Below, one piece after another: positions 7,648 to 15,765 of a DNA stretch of 64,000 nucleotides. The position numbers and the translations under genes were made by a program. The DNA is taken from the IMG/VR virus record IMGVR_UViG_3300010885_072825, positions 1-64,000 of that record; one strand, written 5' to 3'. How positions within the stretch are numbered: the first letter of the stretch is position 1; each line of letters starts with the position of its first letter. The notes under the pieces are model-generated. The model saw only the letters and a list, made by a program, of their open reading frames with translations. It ran no database searches and was not told where the DNA came from. Source of the stretch: a virus.

Positions 7648-9090
7648 CTATTTATTGATTTGAATTTGTTGATATCTTTCTGAGCCAATCGTTTCCCACA
7701 TGACATCTGCAGGTGTAAATGTCTTACTTGCCAATATTGACTTCAACAAGCTAGGACTAAATCCAGAAACCAGGGCCGTTCCGTTTTGATCATATGTCAC
7801 AGGCACGTTTCCTTGTCCTGTTGAACGAGCATTCAAATTCCAAAAAATAATATTGGGCAATGAATAATTTGCCTGTTCAAACATATTCCTTGCCAGATCA
7901 AATACACCGATTGATTTACCATCACGGCATGCAGAATTGTATTCTTGGTCTGAAAAAATGATTAGTGATTTAGGCATCTGATCAGCTGGGATTTTATGAT
8001 TAACTGCCAGTTGCAAAATTGCTCTGAAAGCAGATTCAATATTCGTACTACCAGCCCATTCTGCATTAGACATACTGGCGTATTTGGTCAACAAATCACC
8101 GGCAGGAAGTTTCGCAATCTTACTGTCAGTTGTGAAAGTCAAATACAGACCGGCAAATGGACCCTGTTGCTTGGTCGCTAGATAGAGACCAAGGCTAACC
8201 GCAACATCCATACAAGTAAGATTTGGATTATCACCCACTGAACATGTCATGCTTCCGCTCACATCAACTAGTGGTAAAATGAAATCATCTCCCAAATAGT
8301 TGGGAAGTGCTTCCCATTGTGCATTAGCGACGACTCGATCACCACCCTGCTTCAAGCTCTTGATGATGTCATAGGGATAAACTGCACCTGCGTTGACTTT
8401 GGCAGTACCAGCAACCAAGCTAGCTCGGTAGGCAGCATATCGTTCACCATCACGCTTTGTGAAAGCCTTTTGATAACGAGCAGCCGCAACAGAAGGAACG
8501 TGACTATAATTGATAGATTCCCATTCTTTGGCTGACATCTTTTGTTCAACAGTATTGCTTGCACCAACGATCAATTGGCGATATGACTTGGGAGTCAAAT
8601 TCATGTATTTTCTGAGCGCATTGGCCACTGGACCTTTACGAGGACTCCACTTGCCTGCCAGCCCATCTGATTGACTCAAGGCCAGCGCAAACATTGAATA
8701 GGACATGTTTTGGAAACGAGTAGTTTGGAAAATTAGAAGATCATCCCAACGACCATAAGTTGGTACAAACGGAATCAACTTTTCCAGTTGATCAGGATGA
8801 GTCTGTTCAAGCCAAAGCAGGCCCTGCCGAAATAATTCTCGCTCTCCCGAACCACCACGAATATCTCGTGCCCAGAAAAGAATACGAGCTGCATTTTGAG
8901 GATCAGCCTGCCAAGCACGTTCCAGAGCTGTTCGAATTGGCTTACCACGAGAAGCACCAACGAAGAAAAAGAAATCAACCAGTGGATCCAAGCTACTGTT
9001 TAGAGTAGCCATGCCATTGGCAGTCAGTGACTGATTATTGCTGGCTTCTGGAACCAGACGAGTTTCAAGCGCGGCGGCAAATGCAGACAT
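7648..9090 (-). CDS. TROVE/DUF2828-like protein with vWA domain (Ro60-like)
   Basis: 480 residues from the ATG with AAGGAAAC upstream. The N-terminal half has the helical-repeat signature WARDIRGGSGERELFRQGL seen in TROVE and DUF2828 proteins; the C-terminal half is a von Willebrand A domain with the metal site DVSGS (276-280) and a conserved TNIESAF. Ro60-type TROVE proteins bind Y RNAs and misfolded RNAs and act in RNA surveillance. Whether the phage protein binds RNA is inference. A group of hairpins lies just upstream of the gene, and a SprT-like protease gene follows it. Confidence 0.8.
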   Translation of the reverse strand: MSAFAAALETRLVPEASNNQSLTANGMATLNSSLDPLVDFFFFVGASRGKPIRTALERAWQADPQNAARILFWARDIRGGSGERELFRQGLLWLEQTHPDQLEKLIPFVPTYGRWDDLLIFQTTRFQNMSYSMFALALSQSDGLAGKWSPRKGPVANALRKYMNLTPKSYRQLIVGASNTVEQKMSAKEWESINYSHVPSVAAARYQKAFTKRDGERYAAYRASLVAGTAKVNAGAVYPYDIIKSLKQGGDRVVANAQWEALPNYLGDDFILPLVDVSGSMTCSVGDNPNLTCMDVAVSLGLYLATKQQGPFAGLYLTFTTDSKIAKLPAGDLLTKYASMSNAEWAGSTNIESAFRAILQLAVNHKIPADQMPKSLIIFSDQEYNSACRDGKSIGVFDLARNMFEQANYSLPNIIFWNLNARSTGQGNVPVTYDQNGTALVSGFSPSLLKSILASKTFTPADVMWETIGSERYQQIQINK

Positions 9091-9116
9091 TGTAGTTTCC
9101 TTTTTGTTTGTTGAAA

Positions 9117-9191
9117 GATGACAACCATTTCTAGTTGTCATCCTAGGGGGCGTTTTTAGTCGTCCTCGCCACTCATTTTTTCTAAAATGAG
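9117..9191 (-). other. two perfect hairpins upstream of the TROVE-like gene
   Basis: Hairpin A: 9-bp exact stem 9117-9125 with 9134-9142. Hairpin B: 8-bp exact stem 9172-9179 (CTCATTTT) with 9184-9191. They sit between the TROVE-like start and the tandem 55-nt elements and may be a leader structure, a terminator of upstream transcripts, or part of the right end of the TnpB element. Confidence 0.5.
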
Positions 9192-9202
9192 AAACGTATC
9201 AC

Positions 9203-9257
9203 AGGCCGAACTTGTTTTCATTATGAGTGAAATTAAGTTTTTTGCGGAACTCGGCCT
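9203..9257 (-). ncRNA. 55-nt structured element, copy 1
   Basis: Outer stem of 7 bp (AGGCCGA with TCGGCCT), an inner TTTCA/TGAAA stem and conserved unpaired segments AGTTCCGCAA and CAAGTT (minus strand). It is a diverged copy of 9275-9329 with two compensatory base-pair changes in the outer stem, which argues for selected RNA structure. It lies just downstream of tnpB, where TnpB guide (omega/re) RNAs are encoded, and upstream of a Ro60-like gene. Which of these it serves is not known. Confidence 0.5.
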
Positions 9258-9274
9258 TTTGAAATTTATAAAAC

Positions 9275-9329
9275 AGGACCAACTTGGTTTCATTAGCAGT
9301 GAAATTTGGTTAGTTGCGGAACTGGTCCT
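9275..9329 (-). ncRNA. 55-nt structured element, copy 2
   Basis: Same architecture and length as copy 1, with outer stem AGGACCA/TGGTCCT. The two copies are separated by 17 bp. The second begins 18 bp after the tnpB stop codon. Confidence 0.5.
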
Positions 9330-9346
9330 TCTAAAAATGTAGTGAA

Positions 9347-10585
9347 CTACTGTTGTTCTAAAGAGCAACAGCTTCCTTCCGACGAAAGAATTGATTCCTG
9401 CTTCTGCGCTACATAACTAGATCCAACTAATGCCGGATCCCCGTCAGAGATAGCTCCACAGGCGTAAATTTCCGCAGTTCCTGCGGTATTTGTCTCTCTA
9501 ATTCCAAATTGAAGTATATTTATGGCGGCATTTGCATCCCGATCCATGACTAGCTCACAATGACTACATACATATGTGCGTTCATCTAACGTAATTGTTT
9601 TCTTAGAGCCACATCGATGACAGGCCTTAGTAGATGGCGCCCATCGATCAATTTGATGCAACAAGTTACCAGCCCATTGCTGCTTGTATTTCAAATATGT
9701 GATGAACTGAGCCCATCCCTGATCAGCAATTGATTTAGCAAGTTTTCTGTTTTTGATCATGCCCTTGATATTTAAATTTTCAACAAATACAACTGGGTAT
9801 CGTTTGGTTATCGCGCTACTTAATTGATGATGAAAATTACTTCTTTGGAATCTTATCTTTTGGTGTATTTTAGCTACTTTCTTCCGTTGTTTCTCCCTAT
9901 TTCGACTTGCTTTTTCTTTACGCGACAGTTTTTGTTGCGCACGCTTTAATTTCTTTTGTTTCTTTCTATAAAACTTGGGTGTTTCAAATACTTCACCATC
10001 ACTCGTGATAGCGAAGTCCTTGAGTCCTAAATCAATACCTATGCAGTCATCTTCTTGGAATTGCGTTTGTTGATCAACAACAGCTTGTTCTGTTAGCATA
10101 CAAACATACCACTGATCGCCATCTCGCTTAATAGTAGCTGATAGCAACCGACCTTTTATTTTTCTATGATACGTCCATTTGATTTTGCCAATAATTGGTA
10201 TTTGTATTTTATCAGACCACCACTTGATGTGTTTTGTATTGGTTTGACTTATTTCTATGGATGGATTAGCAGTGTGTTTGTTTTTGTAATGCGGAAAGCC
10301 CTTGCCGCGTTTAAAACAATCTACAATTGCTCGATCTAAATCAAATACACAATTTTGAAATGCATGTGCTGGTGCATTGAGCCACTCAAATTCCTTTTTT
10401 AAAGCGGGTAGTCTTTTTTTCATATCATAACGAAATTCAAACTTCTTTTCTGTGTCGTATTTATTGATATTGATTTCCAGCAATTTATTCCAGATAAACC
10501 GCAATTGACCTTGCCAACCAATCAAAGTTTGTATTTGATCGGAAGTTGGATTCAATCGAATTTTGTATGCGGATATTTTTTGCAT
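9347..10585 (-). CDS. tnpB: TnpB, RNA-guided nuclease of IS200/IS605-type element
   Basis: 412 residues, full length. The split RuvC nuclease is intact: GIDLGLKDFA (D185), FVENLNIKGM (E269) and DRDANAAINIL (D350). A zinc ribbon C322, C325, C340, C343 lies between the last two. The N-terminal wedge domain begins with ISAYKIRLNPTSDQ and ends in FDLDRAIVDCFKRGKGFP. TnpB is guided by an RNA from the right end of its element and cuts at the donor-joint target. No TnpA transposase is visible, so the element is non-autonomous or TnpB has been kept alone. An internal CATAAATA at 9517-9524 could drive an RNA through the 3' end. Confidence 0.93.
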   Translation of the reverse strand: MQKISAYKIRLNPTSDQIQTLIGWQGQLRFIWNKLLEININKYDTEKKFEFRYDMKKRLPALKKEFEWLNAPAHAFQNCVFDLDRAIVDCFKRGKGFPHYKNKHTANPSIEISQTNTKHIKWWSDKIQIPIIGKIKWTYHRKIKGRLLSATIKRDGDQWYVCMLTEQAVVDQQTQFQEDDCIGIDLGLKDFAITSDGEVFETPKFYRKKQKKLKRAQQKLSRKEKASRNREKQRKKVAKIHQKIRFQRSNFHHQLSSAITKRYPVVFVENLNIKGMIKNRKLAKSIADQGWAQFITYLKYKQQWAGNLLHQIDRWAPSTKACHRCGSKKTITLDERTYVCSHCELVMDRDANAAINILQFGIRETNTAGTAEIYACGAISDGDPALVGSSYVAQKQESILSSEGSCCSLEQQ

Positions 10586-10677
10586 TCGTAATTATTACCA
10601 GAAACAAAAATATAATCAATAAAAGAAATAAATTTTAGCTTATTTGACTGACTTATATTAATCAATAGGAGCAACAA

Positions 10678-10722
10678 CGCGCTTGTATCTGTTGATCTAA
10701 AGATACAACAGGCTTACGCGCG
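10678..10722. other. hairpin in the 270-bp leader before tnpB
   Basis: Stem CGCGC/GCGCG (10678-10682 with 10718-10722) and inner stem TTGTATC/GATACAA (10683-10689 with 10702-10708), loop 12 nt. It may be the left-end hairpin of the TnpB element or a leader structure. The rest of 10586-10855 holds only the promoter at 10797-10825. Confidence 0.45.
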
Positions 10723-10796
10723 GTACTAAGCGGAAGAGCTAACGTTTTTCATCCAAATTGAAATGTTTTTAGTTGCTGTATGTCTTCCTTGTCTTA

Positions 10797-10825
10797 TTTA
10801 TGCAAAATCCTAATTGGAATGTCAA
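10797..10825 (-). promoter_or_regulatory. sigma70-like promoter overlapping a late octamer
   Basis: Minus strand TTGACA, 17 bp, CATAAA(TA). It would transcribe the tnpB leader and tnpB. The -10 is also a CATAAATA late-type octamer. Confidence 0.6.
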
Positions 10826-10855
10826 TTGTTTTCAAAATTATTTTTGAAAAAAATT

Positions 10856-11950
10856 TCAATTAATTTGTGTGAACCAATCAATTGTTTCATACCAATCTTT
10901 TCTACTCAATTTATTGTAGTTTTTCAAACCCTTAATATGTGGCTTGATCCAAGGCATGGTGTCATGAACAAACGTTGCTCGTTCCATGGCTTTCACAATA
11001 CTAGCAGAATCAGTTGGGTGAGCTCGCATAAGAGGATCACTCCAGTGGATTTCATCTGAAGTAACAATCGGCACATTGTTGATCGCAAAATCTGCTGCAA
11101 CAATATTGAATGTTTCTGTGAAACTAACTTGCAATCCAATATCCATCTTGCAAATCAGTCGATTGAATTCTTTGTGATCAAACCAGGGATGCTCAACCAG
11201 TTCTGCATTGTCAACTCTAGTAAAAATGTCTCGAAGATTTTTCAAAATAGGCGCGCCATTCCCTTCAACACGAGAACCATTGATATGGAACTTTAGATGC
11301 TTGCCATGCTTCTGTGCATATTCAATTGCAGCAATTGCTTGAATAACATGATTCTTAAGTGGGCGAATCGCTCCGAAGCACCCAACGTTCAAAATATGAC
11401 GATGTTTAGTATTTTTTGGGAAACTATAGGATGGAACATCAACTGGGTAATAATTGGGAAGATAACAAATGCCACTGGCAGGGTGTGTTTCACCAATTAT
11501 AATACCCAATTCACGGTGAGCACTTCGATGATTTGATGCTACCCACACATTGGGATATTTCACATAGTCTATCGTCCAACCAAATGCAATTCCTTCATTA
11601 GCGAGGAATGGAGTGTTGGAATGATTTCTGATTATCCAGGTTACCTTGGGATGCAATTTAGTTAATACAGCAAATTTTTCTGGTACTACCCAGTAGGCTT
11701 CAATTACGACAATGTCTGGTTTAAACTGTGTGACTTCACGATCAATGCAATTATTGTCAATTACTTGAACCATTTTGACTTCATAATTGGGATTTTCATT
11801 TAACATTTCTACCACAAAGCGAGCAGAATTATAGAGTCCTGAACTCAAGCCCTTGGCATATGCCCAATCTTTTTTGGGATCAACTGGCGAATCTTTATAA
11901 TCACCATAATCAGTTTCTCGATATTTCAATATAAATAGAACTTTGGTCAT
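10856..11950 (-). CDS. glycosyltransferase (GT4/GT-B-like)
   Basis: 364 residues. An N-terminal nucleotide-fold start MTKVLFILKYRE, a GCFGAIRPLKNH segment (N-G-S/A-x-R-P-x-K type sugar-nucleotide loop of GT-B enzymes) near residue 195, and a late FTETFNIVAADFAINNVPIV, which matches the acidic E-x7-E type region of group 1 transferases. It probably moves a sugar onto phage DNA, a virion part or host surface glycan; the acceptor cannot be inferred. A late promoter octamer is 26 bp upstream. A second, unrelated transferase is 550 bp further right. Confidence 0.75.
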   Translation of the reverse strand: MTKVLFILKYRETDYGDYKDSPVDPKKDWAYAKGLSSGLYNSARFVVEMLNENPNYEVKMVQVIDNNCIDREVTQFKPDIVVIEAYWVVPEKFAVLTKLHPKVTWIIRNHSNTPFLANEGIAFGWTIDYVKYPNVWVASNHRSAHRELGIIIGETHPASGICYLPNYYPVDVPSYSFPKNTKHRHILNVGCFGAIRPLKNHVIQAIAAIEYAQKHGKHLKFHINGSRVEGNGAPILKNLRDIFTRVDNAELVEHPWFDHKEFNRLICKMDIGLQVSFTETFNIVAADFAINNVPIVTSDEIHWSDPLMRAHPTDSASIVKAMERATFVHDTMPWIKPHIKGLKNYNKLSRKDWYETIDWFTQIN

Positions 11951-11975
11951 AAATGCCTCTGGAAATCACCAGAAC

Positions 11976-11983
11976 TATTTATG
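11976..11983 (-). promoter_or_regulatory. T4-late-like promoter CATAAATA
   Basis: Minus-strand CATAAATA 26 bp before the ATG of the GT-B-like gene. Confidence 0.6.
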
Positions 11984-12037
11984 TCTCGAAATTTAAATAA
12001 AATTGAATTTTACAAATATTTTACATATATTTTTTGA

Positions 12038-12214
12038 ATGACAAACATTACAGAAACAACATTTGAAGATTTTGAAAATCAAAAACGGATTAGCCAAATT
12101 GCACAAGGGTATATTGAAATACCCTTTGCACTATCCAAATTTTTTGGACACGCCAAATGGATTCATCGCGATGAATTGAAAGCGTTAAAGGCTTTTATCA
12201 ACGAAGATCGATAG
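12038..12214 (+). CDS. small hypothetical protein (58 aa)
   Basis: Short frame beginning MTNITETTFEDFENQKR and ending KALKAFINEDR. It has an acidic N-terminus and a GYIEIPFALSKFFGHAKW core with ordinary codon use. No clear ribosome site (only TTTTTTGA precedes ATG). It converges with and overlaps a minus-strand small gene by 17 bp. Not recognised. Confidence 0.5.
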   Translation: MTNITETTFEDFENQKRISQIAQGYIEIPFALSKFFGHAKWIHRDELKALKAFINEDR

Positions 12215-12350
12215 TTTCCACAACGCGCCTGTGGTCGGAAATTAATTCTACTCGATCAATATCGGTAGTTGAAGTGAAATATGTTTTGGCATTTGTTTGG
12301 TGACTGATAATTGTGTCACCGACCTTCAAATTTGAAGGTCTCAAATTCAT
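12198..12350 (-). CDS. small hypothetical protein (50 aa)
   Basis: Frame starting MNLRPSNLKVGDTIISHQ and ending VVETIDLR. The pattern of a 'VGDTI' turn followed by alternating hydrophobics (TYFTST, VELISDHRRVVETI) looks like a small beta-barrel. It lies directly downstream of the tRNA on the same strand and may share its transcript. Not recognised. Confidence 0.5.
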   Translation of the reverse strand: MNLRPSNLKVGDTIISHQTNAKTYFTSTTDIDRVELISDHRRVVETIDLR

Positions 12351-12357
12351 TAAATTT

Positions 12358-12432
12358 TGGTCCTCGCAGTTGGGATCGAACCAACCACCCGCGGTTTATG
12401 AGACCGCCGCTCTACCACTGAGCTATACGAGG
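12358..12432 (-). tRNA. tRNA with CAT anticodon (tRNA-Met or tRNA-Ile2)
   Basis: 75 nt including an encoded CCA. Acceptor stem CCTCGTA/TGCGAGG with discriminator A; D arm TAGCTCAGTGGTAGAGC; anticodon stem GCGGT/ACCGC with loop CTCATAA (anticodon at 12398-12400); T arm with GGTTCGATCC. It lacks the three G-C pairs of an initiator. CAU anticodons are read as Met, or as Ile (AUA) if C34 becomes lysidine; a tilS gene for that modification lies 1.6 kb away, so an Ile2 identity is possible. Confidence 0.93.
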
Positions 12433-12468
12433 TAACAAAAATCAATTACTGCATTCCATTACTTTTTA

Positions 12469-12497
12469 TTTATAGCAATAATATACCATTTCGTCAA
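12469..12497 (-). promoter_or_regulatory. sigma70-like promoter of the tRNA gene
   Basis: Minus strand TTGACG, 17 bp, TATAAA; the -10 extends into TATAAATA, the T4 late octamer. Transcription would start about 30 bp before the tRNA. Confidence 0.65.
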
Positions 12498-12500
12498 CAC

Positions 12501-13247
12501 TTATATAGTGATCCGCCACTCATTCCAAGGGAATTGATCTGGATAACGTTCTTTCATTACTCGGTTGCCAATTTCAAAAAACTCCTGTGTCACAGATGCT
12601 GGATTGCCAGCCAAACGATAGTTCAAAGTATATTTGCCTGTACCTCCCCAATTAGGATAGAAGTGATTAATATTATGCAGGAATTGTCGATCAGCGCCCC
12701 ATTGTCCATGCCAAGCTGCACTACATCGGATTGCTACATCACGTCGAATACAGAATGCAGAAGTATCAACCAAATGACTGTTAGAATCCACATAGGTTGG
12801 ATATTTCCCTAGGCTTTCACAATTGTCATCCAACAAATAATTTCCTGAAACATCACAAATTTTTCTTAGGCTGTGTCCCCAAGCATATGCCTGCATCTTG
12901 CATGATTCAATTTGTGAACTTACGTGATTTATATCAAACCAGTTGTCTTGATCTAGATAAAATATCCAGTCTTGGTCAACTAGGAAATTTGCAGCAGCAT
13001 ATATCCGGTGTCCATACCAACCATTGGCACCGGTATTATATGGCAATGTCATCACTGAAATGTTAGTTTTTTTAGAAGACTCTTTATTGACCGCAGTAAT
13101 TTGTAAACGGGCGGATTGTTCAAATTGAGGTCCATCGATCACAACTAATATGTGTGTATTGGACCAGTCTTGTTCAACTGCTGAAGACAAGCATTGAAAT
13201 AATGTGGGGGCACCAGTGGTTGGAATTATAATAACAGCAGAATCCAT
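12501..13247 (-). CDS. glycosyltransferase family 2-like (GT-A)
   Basis: 248 residues from the ATG in a TAATG overlap with the upstream gene. GT-A features: N-terminal AVIIIPTTGAPTLFQCLSS, VVIDGP, and the metal-binding FYLDQDNWF (D-x-D). A late GADRQFL could be the catalytic-base region. It probably uses a nucleotide sugar; the acceptor is unknown. It follows two small membrane proteins and tilS in one run of overlapping genes. Confidence 0.78.
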   Translation of the reverse strand: MDSAVIIIPTTGAPTLFQCLSSAVEQDWSNTHILVVIDGPQFEQSARLQITAVNKESSKKTNISVMTLPYNTGANGWYGHRIYAAANFLVDQDWIFYLDQDNWFDINHVSSQIESCKMQAYAWGHSLRKICDVSGNYLLDDNCESLGKYPTYVDSNSHLVDTSAFCIRRDVAIRCSAAWHGQWGADRQFLHNINHFYPNWGGTGKYTLNYRLAGNPASVTQEFFEIGNRVMKERYPDQFPWNEWRITI

Positions 13248-13660
13248 TAAATCATCACTCTCTTTCTGGGACCAAACAATACTAAAGACAATAGCCAATA
13301 CAGTACACCAGATGCTAGTTGAATGATCATTAGAATATAATTACCTGTCAAGTAGGCTGTAATCGGAAAGACCAAAAACGTTTGAATAAAGCTTCTTAGA
13401 AATACAACATCTTGATATTCTTTGTGCAATTCAATAGCAGTTTGAATATCTGGATCTTGACAATCGGCTGCTTGGGAAGAATTAAAAAACAAAATAGTCA
13501 AAAAAGCAACCAAAGTAAGTACGACATCAAAGATAATCGTGCCTGTCACAAGAATGTCGGCAGCAGACTTCAAAATAGTTAATTTTAAACTGGTTATCAC
13601 AAATGCCAGAAGAATCACATCATATGCTCTAGATAACCAAAATTGTCTTTGATAAATCAT
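13247..13660 (-). CDS. membrane protein (about four TM)
   Basis: 137 residues with hydrophobic segments near 14-32, 40-60, 92-108 and 110-128. No motif recognised. It overlaps its neighbours on both sides (4 bp with the upstream membrane gene; TAATG with the transferase). Perhaps acts with the glycosyltransferase at the membrane, but that is only inference from adjacency. Confidence 0.65.
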   Translation of the reverse strand: MIYQRQFWLSRAYDVILLAFVITSLKLTILKSAADILVTGTIIFDVVLTLVAFLTILFFNSSQAADCQDPDIQTAIELHKEYQDVVFLRSFIQTFLVFPITAYLTGNYILMIIQLASGVLYWLLSLVLFGPRKRVMI

Positions 13661-14082
13661 TTCTTAAATTCCATTTTAGAACCAATATTGAAAACAACTT
13701 TAAGTGCCAAATATCCCAAGATCAATATTGCAGCAAGTTTGGCTTGTAGATGATTTCCTGAATACCAAACCAGAACCAGAGGCAAGATCCACATAAAGAA
13801 TATGGTTGGAAGATCCCACGTCCAGCTATGAAGAGTGATGTAGGTTAGGCTGGAATTTGGATATTTTTGGAAATTTTCCAGTTGATTATTTCGAATCCAG
13901 TTAGCAGTCACATTGTATAAAATGATAACCAAACAGACCGAAAATCCCAGCAATCCAACCCAACACCAACTTAAGAAAGCAGCAATGCCCATCAAGGCGG
14001 GGGAATCTGTTCCAAACGCAATAGACAGCGACAACATGAAACTAAAAACATAATGTCCTATTGAAGGAACTCTTTTAACCAT
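13657..14082 (-). CDS. membrane protein (about four TM)
   Basis: 141 residues with hydrophobic segments near 9-25, 30-56, 86-107 and 110-130. Start overlaps the 3' end of tilS by 8 bp. Not recognised; size and topology resemble the downstream 137-residue protein, though no clear sequence identity is seen. Confidence 0.65.
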   Translation of the reverse strand: MVKRVPSIGHYVFSFMLSLSIAFGTDSPALMGIAAFLSWCWVGLLGFSVCLVIILYNVTANWIRNNQLENFQKYPNSSLTYITLHSWTWDLPTIFFMWILPLVLVWYSGNHLQAKLAAILILGYLALKVVFNIGSKMEFKK

Positions 14083-15016
14083 TTTCCCAACTCAACATTA
14101 ATTTGTTGCCCACTTTGTGCAAAGTTAGTGATTCTACTCGAATTTCATTCCTAGCATCTGGACCAGTAGTCAACAATTCACGACTAAAGTGTTCAATCTG
14201 ACCAGTACTAAAACTTGTAATATTATAGTGATCAAAGATATGCAAAATCAAATTCTTAATTCTAATCTGTGACCAAGTCTTGATTATTTTCAAATCCAAA
14301 CTGTTTCTTGTAATTTCTGCAGACCGCCAATCCAGTTGTGCCAATTCACGCGTCAATTCAAATGTTTCTCCCAACAAATCAATTGACTTGTTGATGTTAA
14401 TGTCAGCAATCGCATACCGAGATTGTACCAGAGGCCACATGACATTTCGGATCCAATTTCTATCAAATCGATTTGATGCATTGCTGGGATCAGTAATATG
14501 TTCAATATGGTTGATTAGAGCATAAGATTCCAATTGTTCTCGTGTTTGATTAAGCAGTGGTCTAATAACTTGGATTGCAGGATCCAACCAACAGGCTGTT
14601 GTAGTTGTCATACCCTTGAGACCTTTGATGCCAGATCCTCGCATCAATTTCATAAAAAAGGTTTCAATACGATCATTCAAATGATGAGCCAGCACAATAG
14701 TATCAGCACCCAAACCACATAGAGCTTGATAGCGAGCTGAACGAGCAGCAAATTCCAAATTGTTTCCCGTCACCTCAACGCGAATTGTTTGTTGATCAAA
14801 TCCCAACCTGGCAGCTTCTCGTTCAACAAAGTTACCCCAAGATTGACTGTCAGGGTTCAATTGATGATCAACATAAACAACTCGCCAAGTCTTAGCGGCT
14901 GTTTTAAATTTAGCCAGTGAATGCATTAGCACCATACTGTCCAAACCACCACTGACTCCAATAACGATATTGTGACTATTGACAAATAGTTGATCAAATG
15001 TTTTTTGAGTAATCAT
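14075..15016 (-). CDS. tilS: tRNA(Ile)-lysidine synthase
   Basis: 313 residues. The PP-loop ATP site VSGGLDSMVL (SGGxDS, 22-27) is intact; VYVDHQLNP, LAHHLNDRIETFFMKLMRGS and ITDPSNASNRFDRNWIRN follow in TilS order. It attaches lysine to C34 of CAU-anticodon tRNA-Ile2, changing reading from AUG to AUA. It is shorter than E. coli TilS (about 430), with a reduced C-terminal region, like many compact TilS. The neighbouring phage tRNA has a CAU anticodon and is a natural candidate substrate. Confidence 0.9.
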   Translation of the reverse strand: MITQKTFDQLFVNSHNIVIGVSGGLDSMVLMHSLAKFKTAAKTWRVVYVDHQLNPDSQSWGNFVEREAARLGFDQQTIRVEVTGNNLEFAARSARYQALCGLGADTIVLAHHLNDRIETFFMKLMRGSGIKGLKGMTTTTACWLDPAIQVIRPLLNQTREQLESYALINHIEHITDPSNASNRFDRNWIRNVMWPLVQSRYAIADININKSIDLLGETFELTRELAQLDWRSAEITRNSLDLKIIKTWSQIRIKNLILHIFDHYNITSFSTGQIEHFSRELLTTGPDARNEIRVESLTLHKVGNKLMLSWENG

Positions 15017-15018
15017 TG

Positions 15019-15258
15019 CTATTGAAAAAGCTTGTTGTAGAGATACACGACTGGCTTGGAATACCTAACCGTATTCCAGTAACCAATAAACTTCATGATC
15101 AGTCGATATTCCAGAGTCTGCCGATAACGATCAATCACGTTATTGAGTTCAAGCATGCGTGCTCGTTCACCGAGATTAATCGTACCTCTAATTGCTGATC
15201 GATTTAGATAAGCCAATGTATTGACGTTTTCTTTGTACTTTTGAAACCGAGTTTTCAT
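15019..15258 (-). CDS. small basic protein
   Basis: 79 residues, Arg/Lys/Tyr-rich (MKTRFQKYKENVNTLAYLNR at the start). No motif recognised. It lies two bases upstream of the tilS start and is probably its operon leader gene. A short hairpin (AATACC/GGTATT) lies in the leader. Confidence 0.6.
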   Translation of the reverse strand: MKTRFQKYKENVNTLAYLNRSAIRGTINLGERARMLELNNVIDRYRQTLEYRLIMKFIGYWNTVRYSKPVVYLYNKLFQ

Positions 15259-15307
15259 ATTGCCCTCTGAGTTTATAACAATACCATAGTAGGTATTGAC
15301 AAACAGA

Positions 15308-15757
15308 TCAACTGTTTTCTAAAAATTCTCGCAATTTTTCAGCTGCCATTTCATTAGACAACAGCATATCAAGTCCCCAGTGGCGAGGATGAAGAATATC
15401 GGCTAAATCACACCAAACAGTGTCTTCAATTTCCCAATTGATAACTGGGTTAAATATTTTGGGAATGATTACCGCATAGTTATAAAATTCAAAACGAGGC
15501 AAGTAAGTCTTGTTGATATAGATCAATTTACGTGGTTTACCAGTTATGTCATAACCAACTTCTTCCAGTGTTTCACGAATTGCTGCTGGACCAGGTGTTT
15601 CACCAGGATCAACTGAGCCACCTGGAATACCCCAAGTTAGAGGACTGTTGACTAGACTGCTTCTTAGAATGAACAAAAACTTTTGTTCTGTTTGAGCATA
15701 AATTAGGGTGCCTGCTCCCTGCTTGGGTGCGGGAGTTAATAGATCGCTGACTTTCAT
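15308..15757 (-). CDS. Nudix hydrolase
   Basis: 149 residues. The Nudix box is complete at about 46-69: GGSVDPGE, then AAIRETLEEVGY (Gx5Ex7REUXEEXGU). Nudix enzymes hydrolyse a nucleoside diphosphate linked to X, using Mg bound by the REUXEE glutamates. A preceding LTWGIPGG is typical of MutT/NudH-like members. Substrate (oxidised nucleotide, NAD or RNA cap) cannot be fixed. Confidence 0.9.
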   Translation of the reverse strand: MKVSDLLTPAPKQGAGTLIYAQTEQKFLFILRSSLVNSPLTWGIPGGSVDPGETPGPAAIRETLEEVGYDITGKPRKLIYINKTYLPRFEFYNYAVIIPKIFNPVINWEIEDTVWCDLADILHPRHWGLDMLLSNEMAAEKLREFLENS

Positions 15758-15765
15758 GTTCGTAT

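Noticed and set aside
9156-9368. A 70-codon minus-strand frame over the tandem hairpins
   Set aside because: Its apparent protein repeat follows directly from the two RNA-like hairpins; substitutions keep base pairs, not amino acids, and there is no ribosome site.
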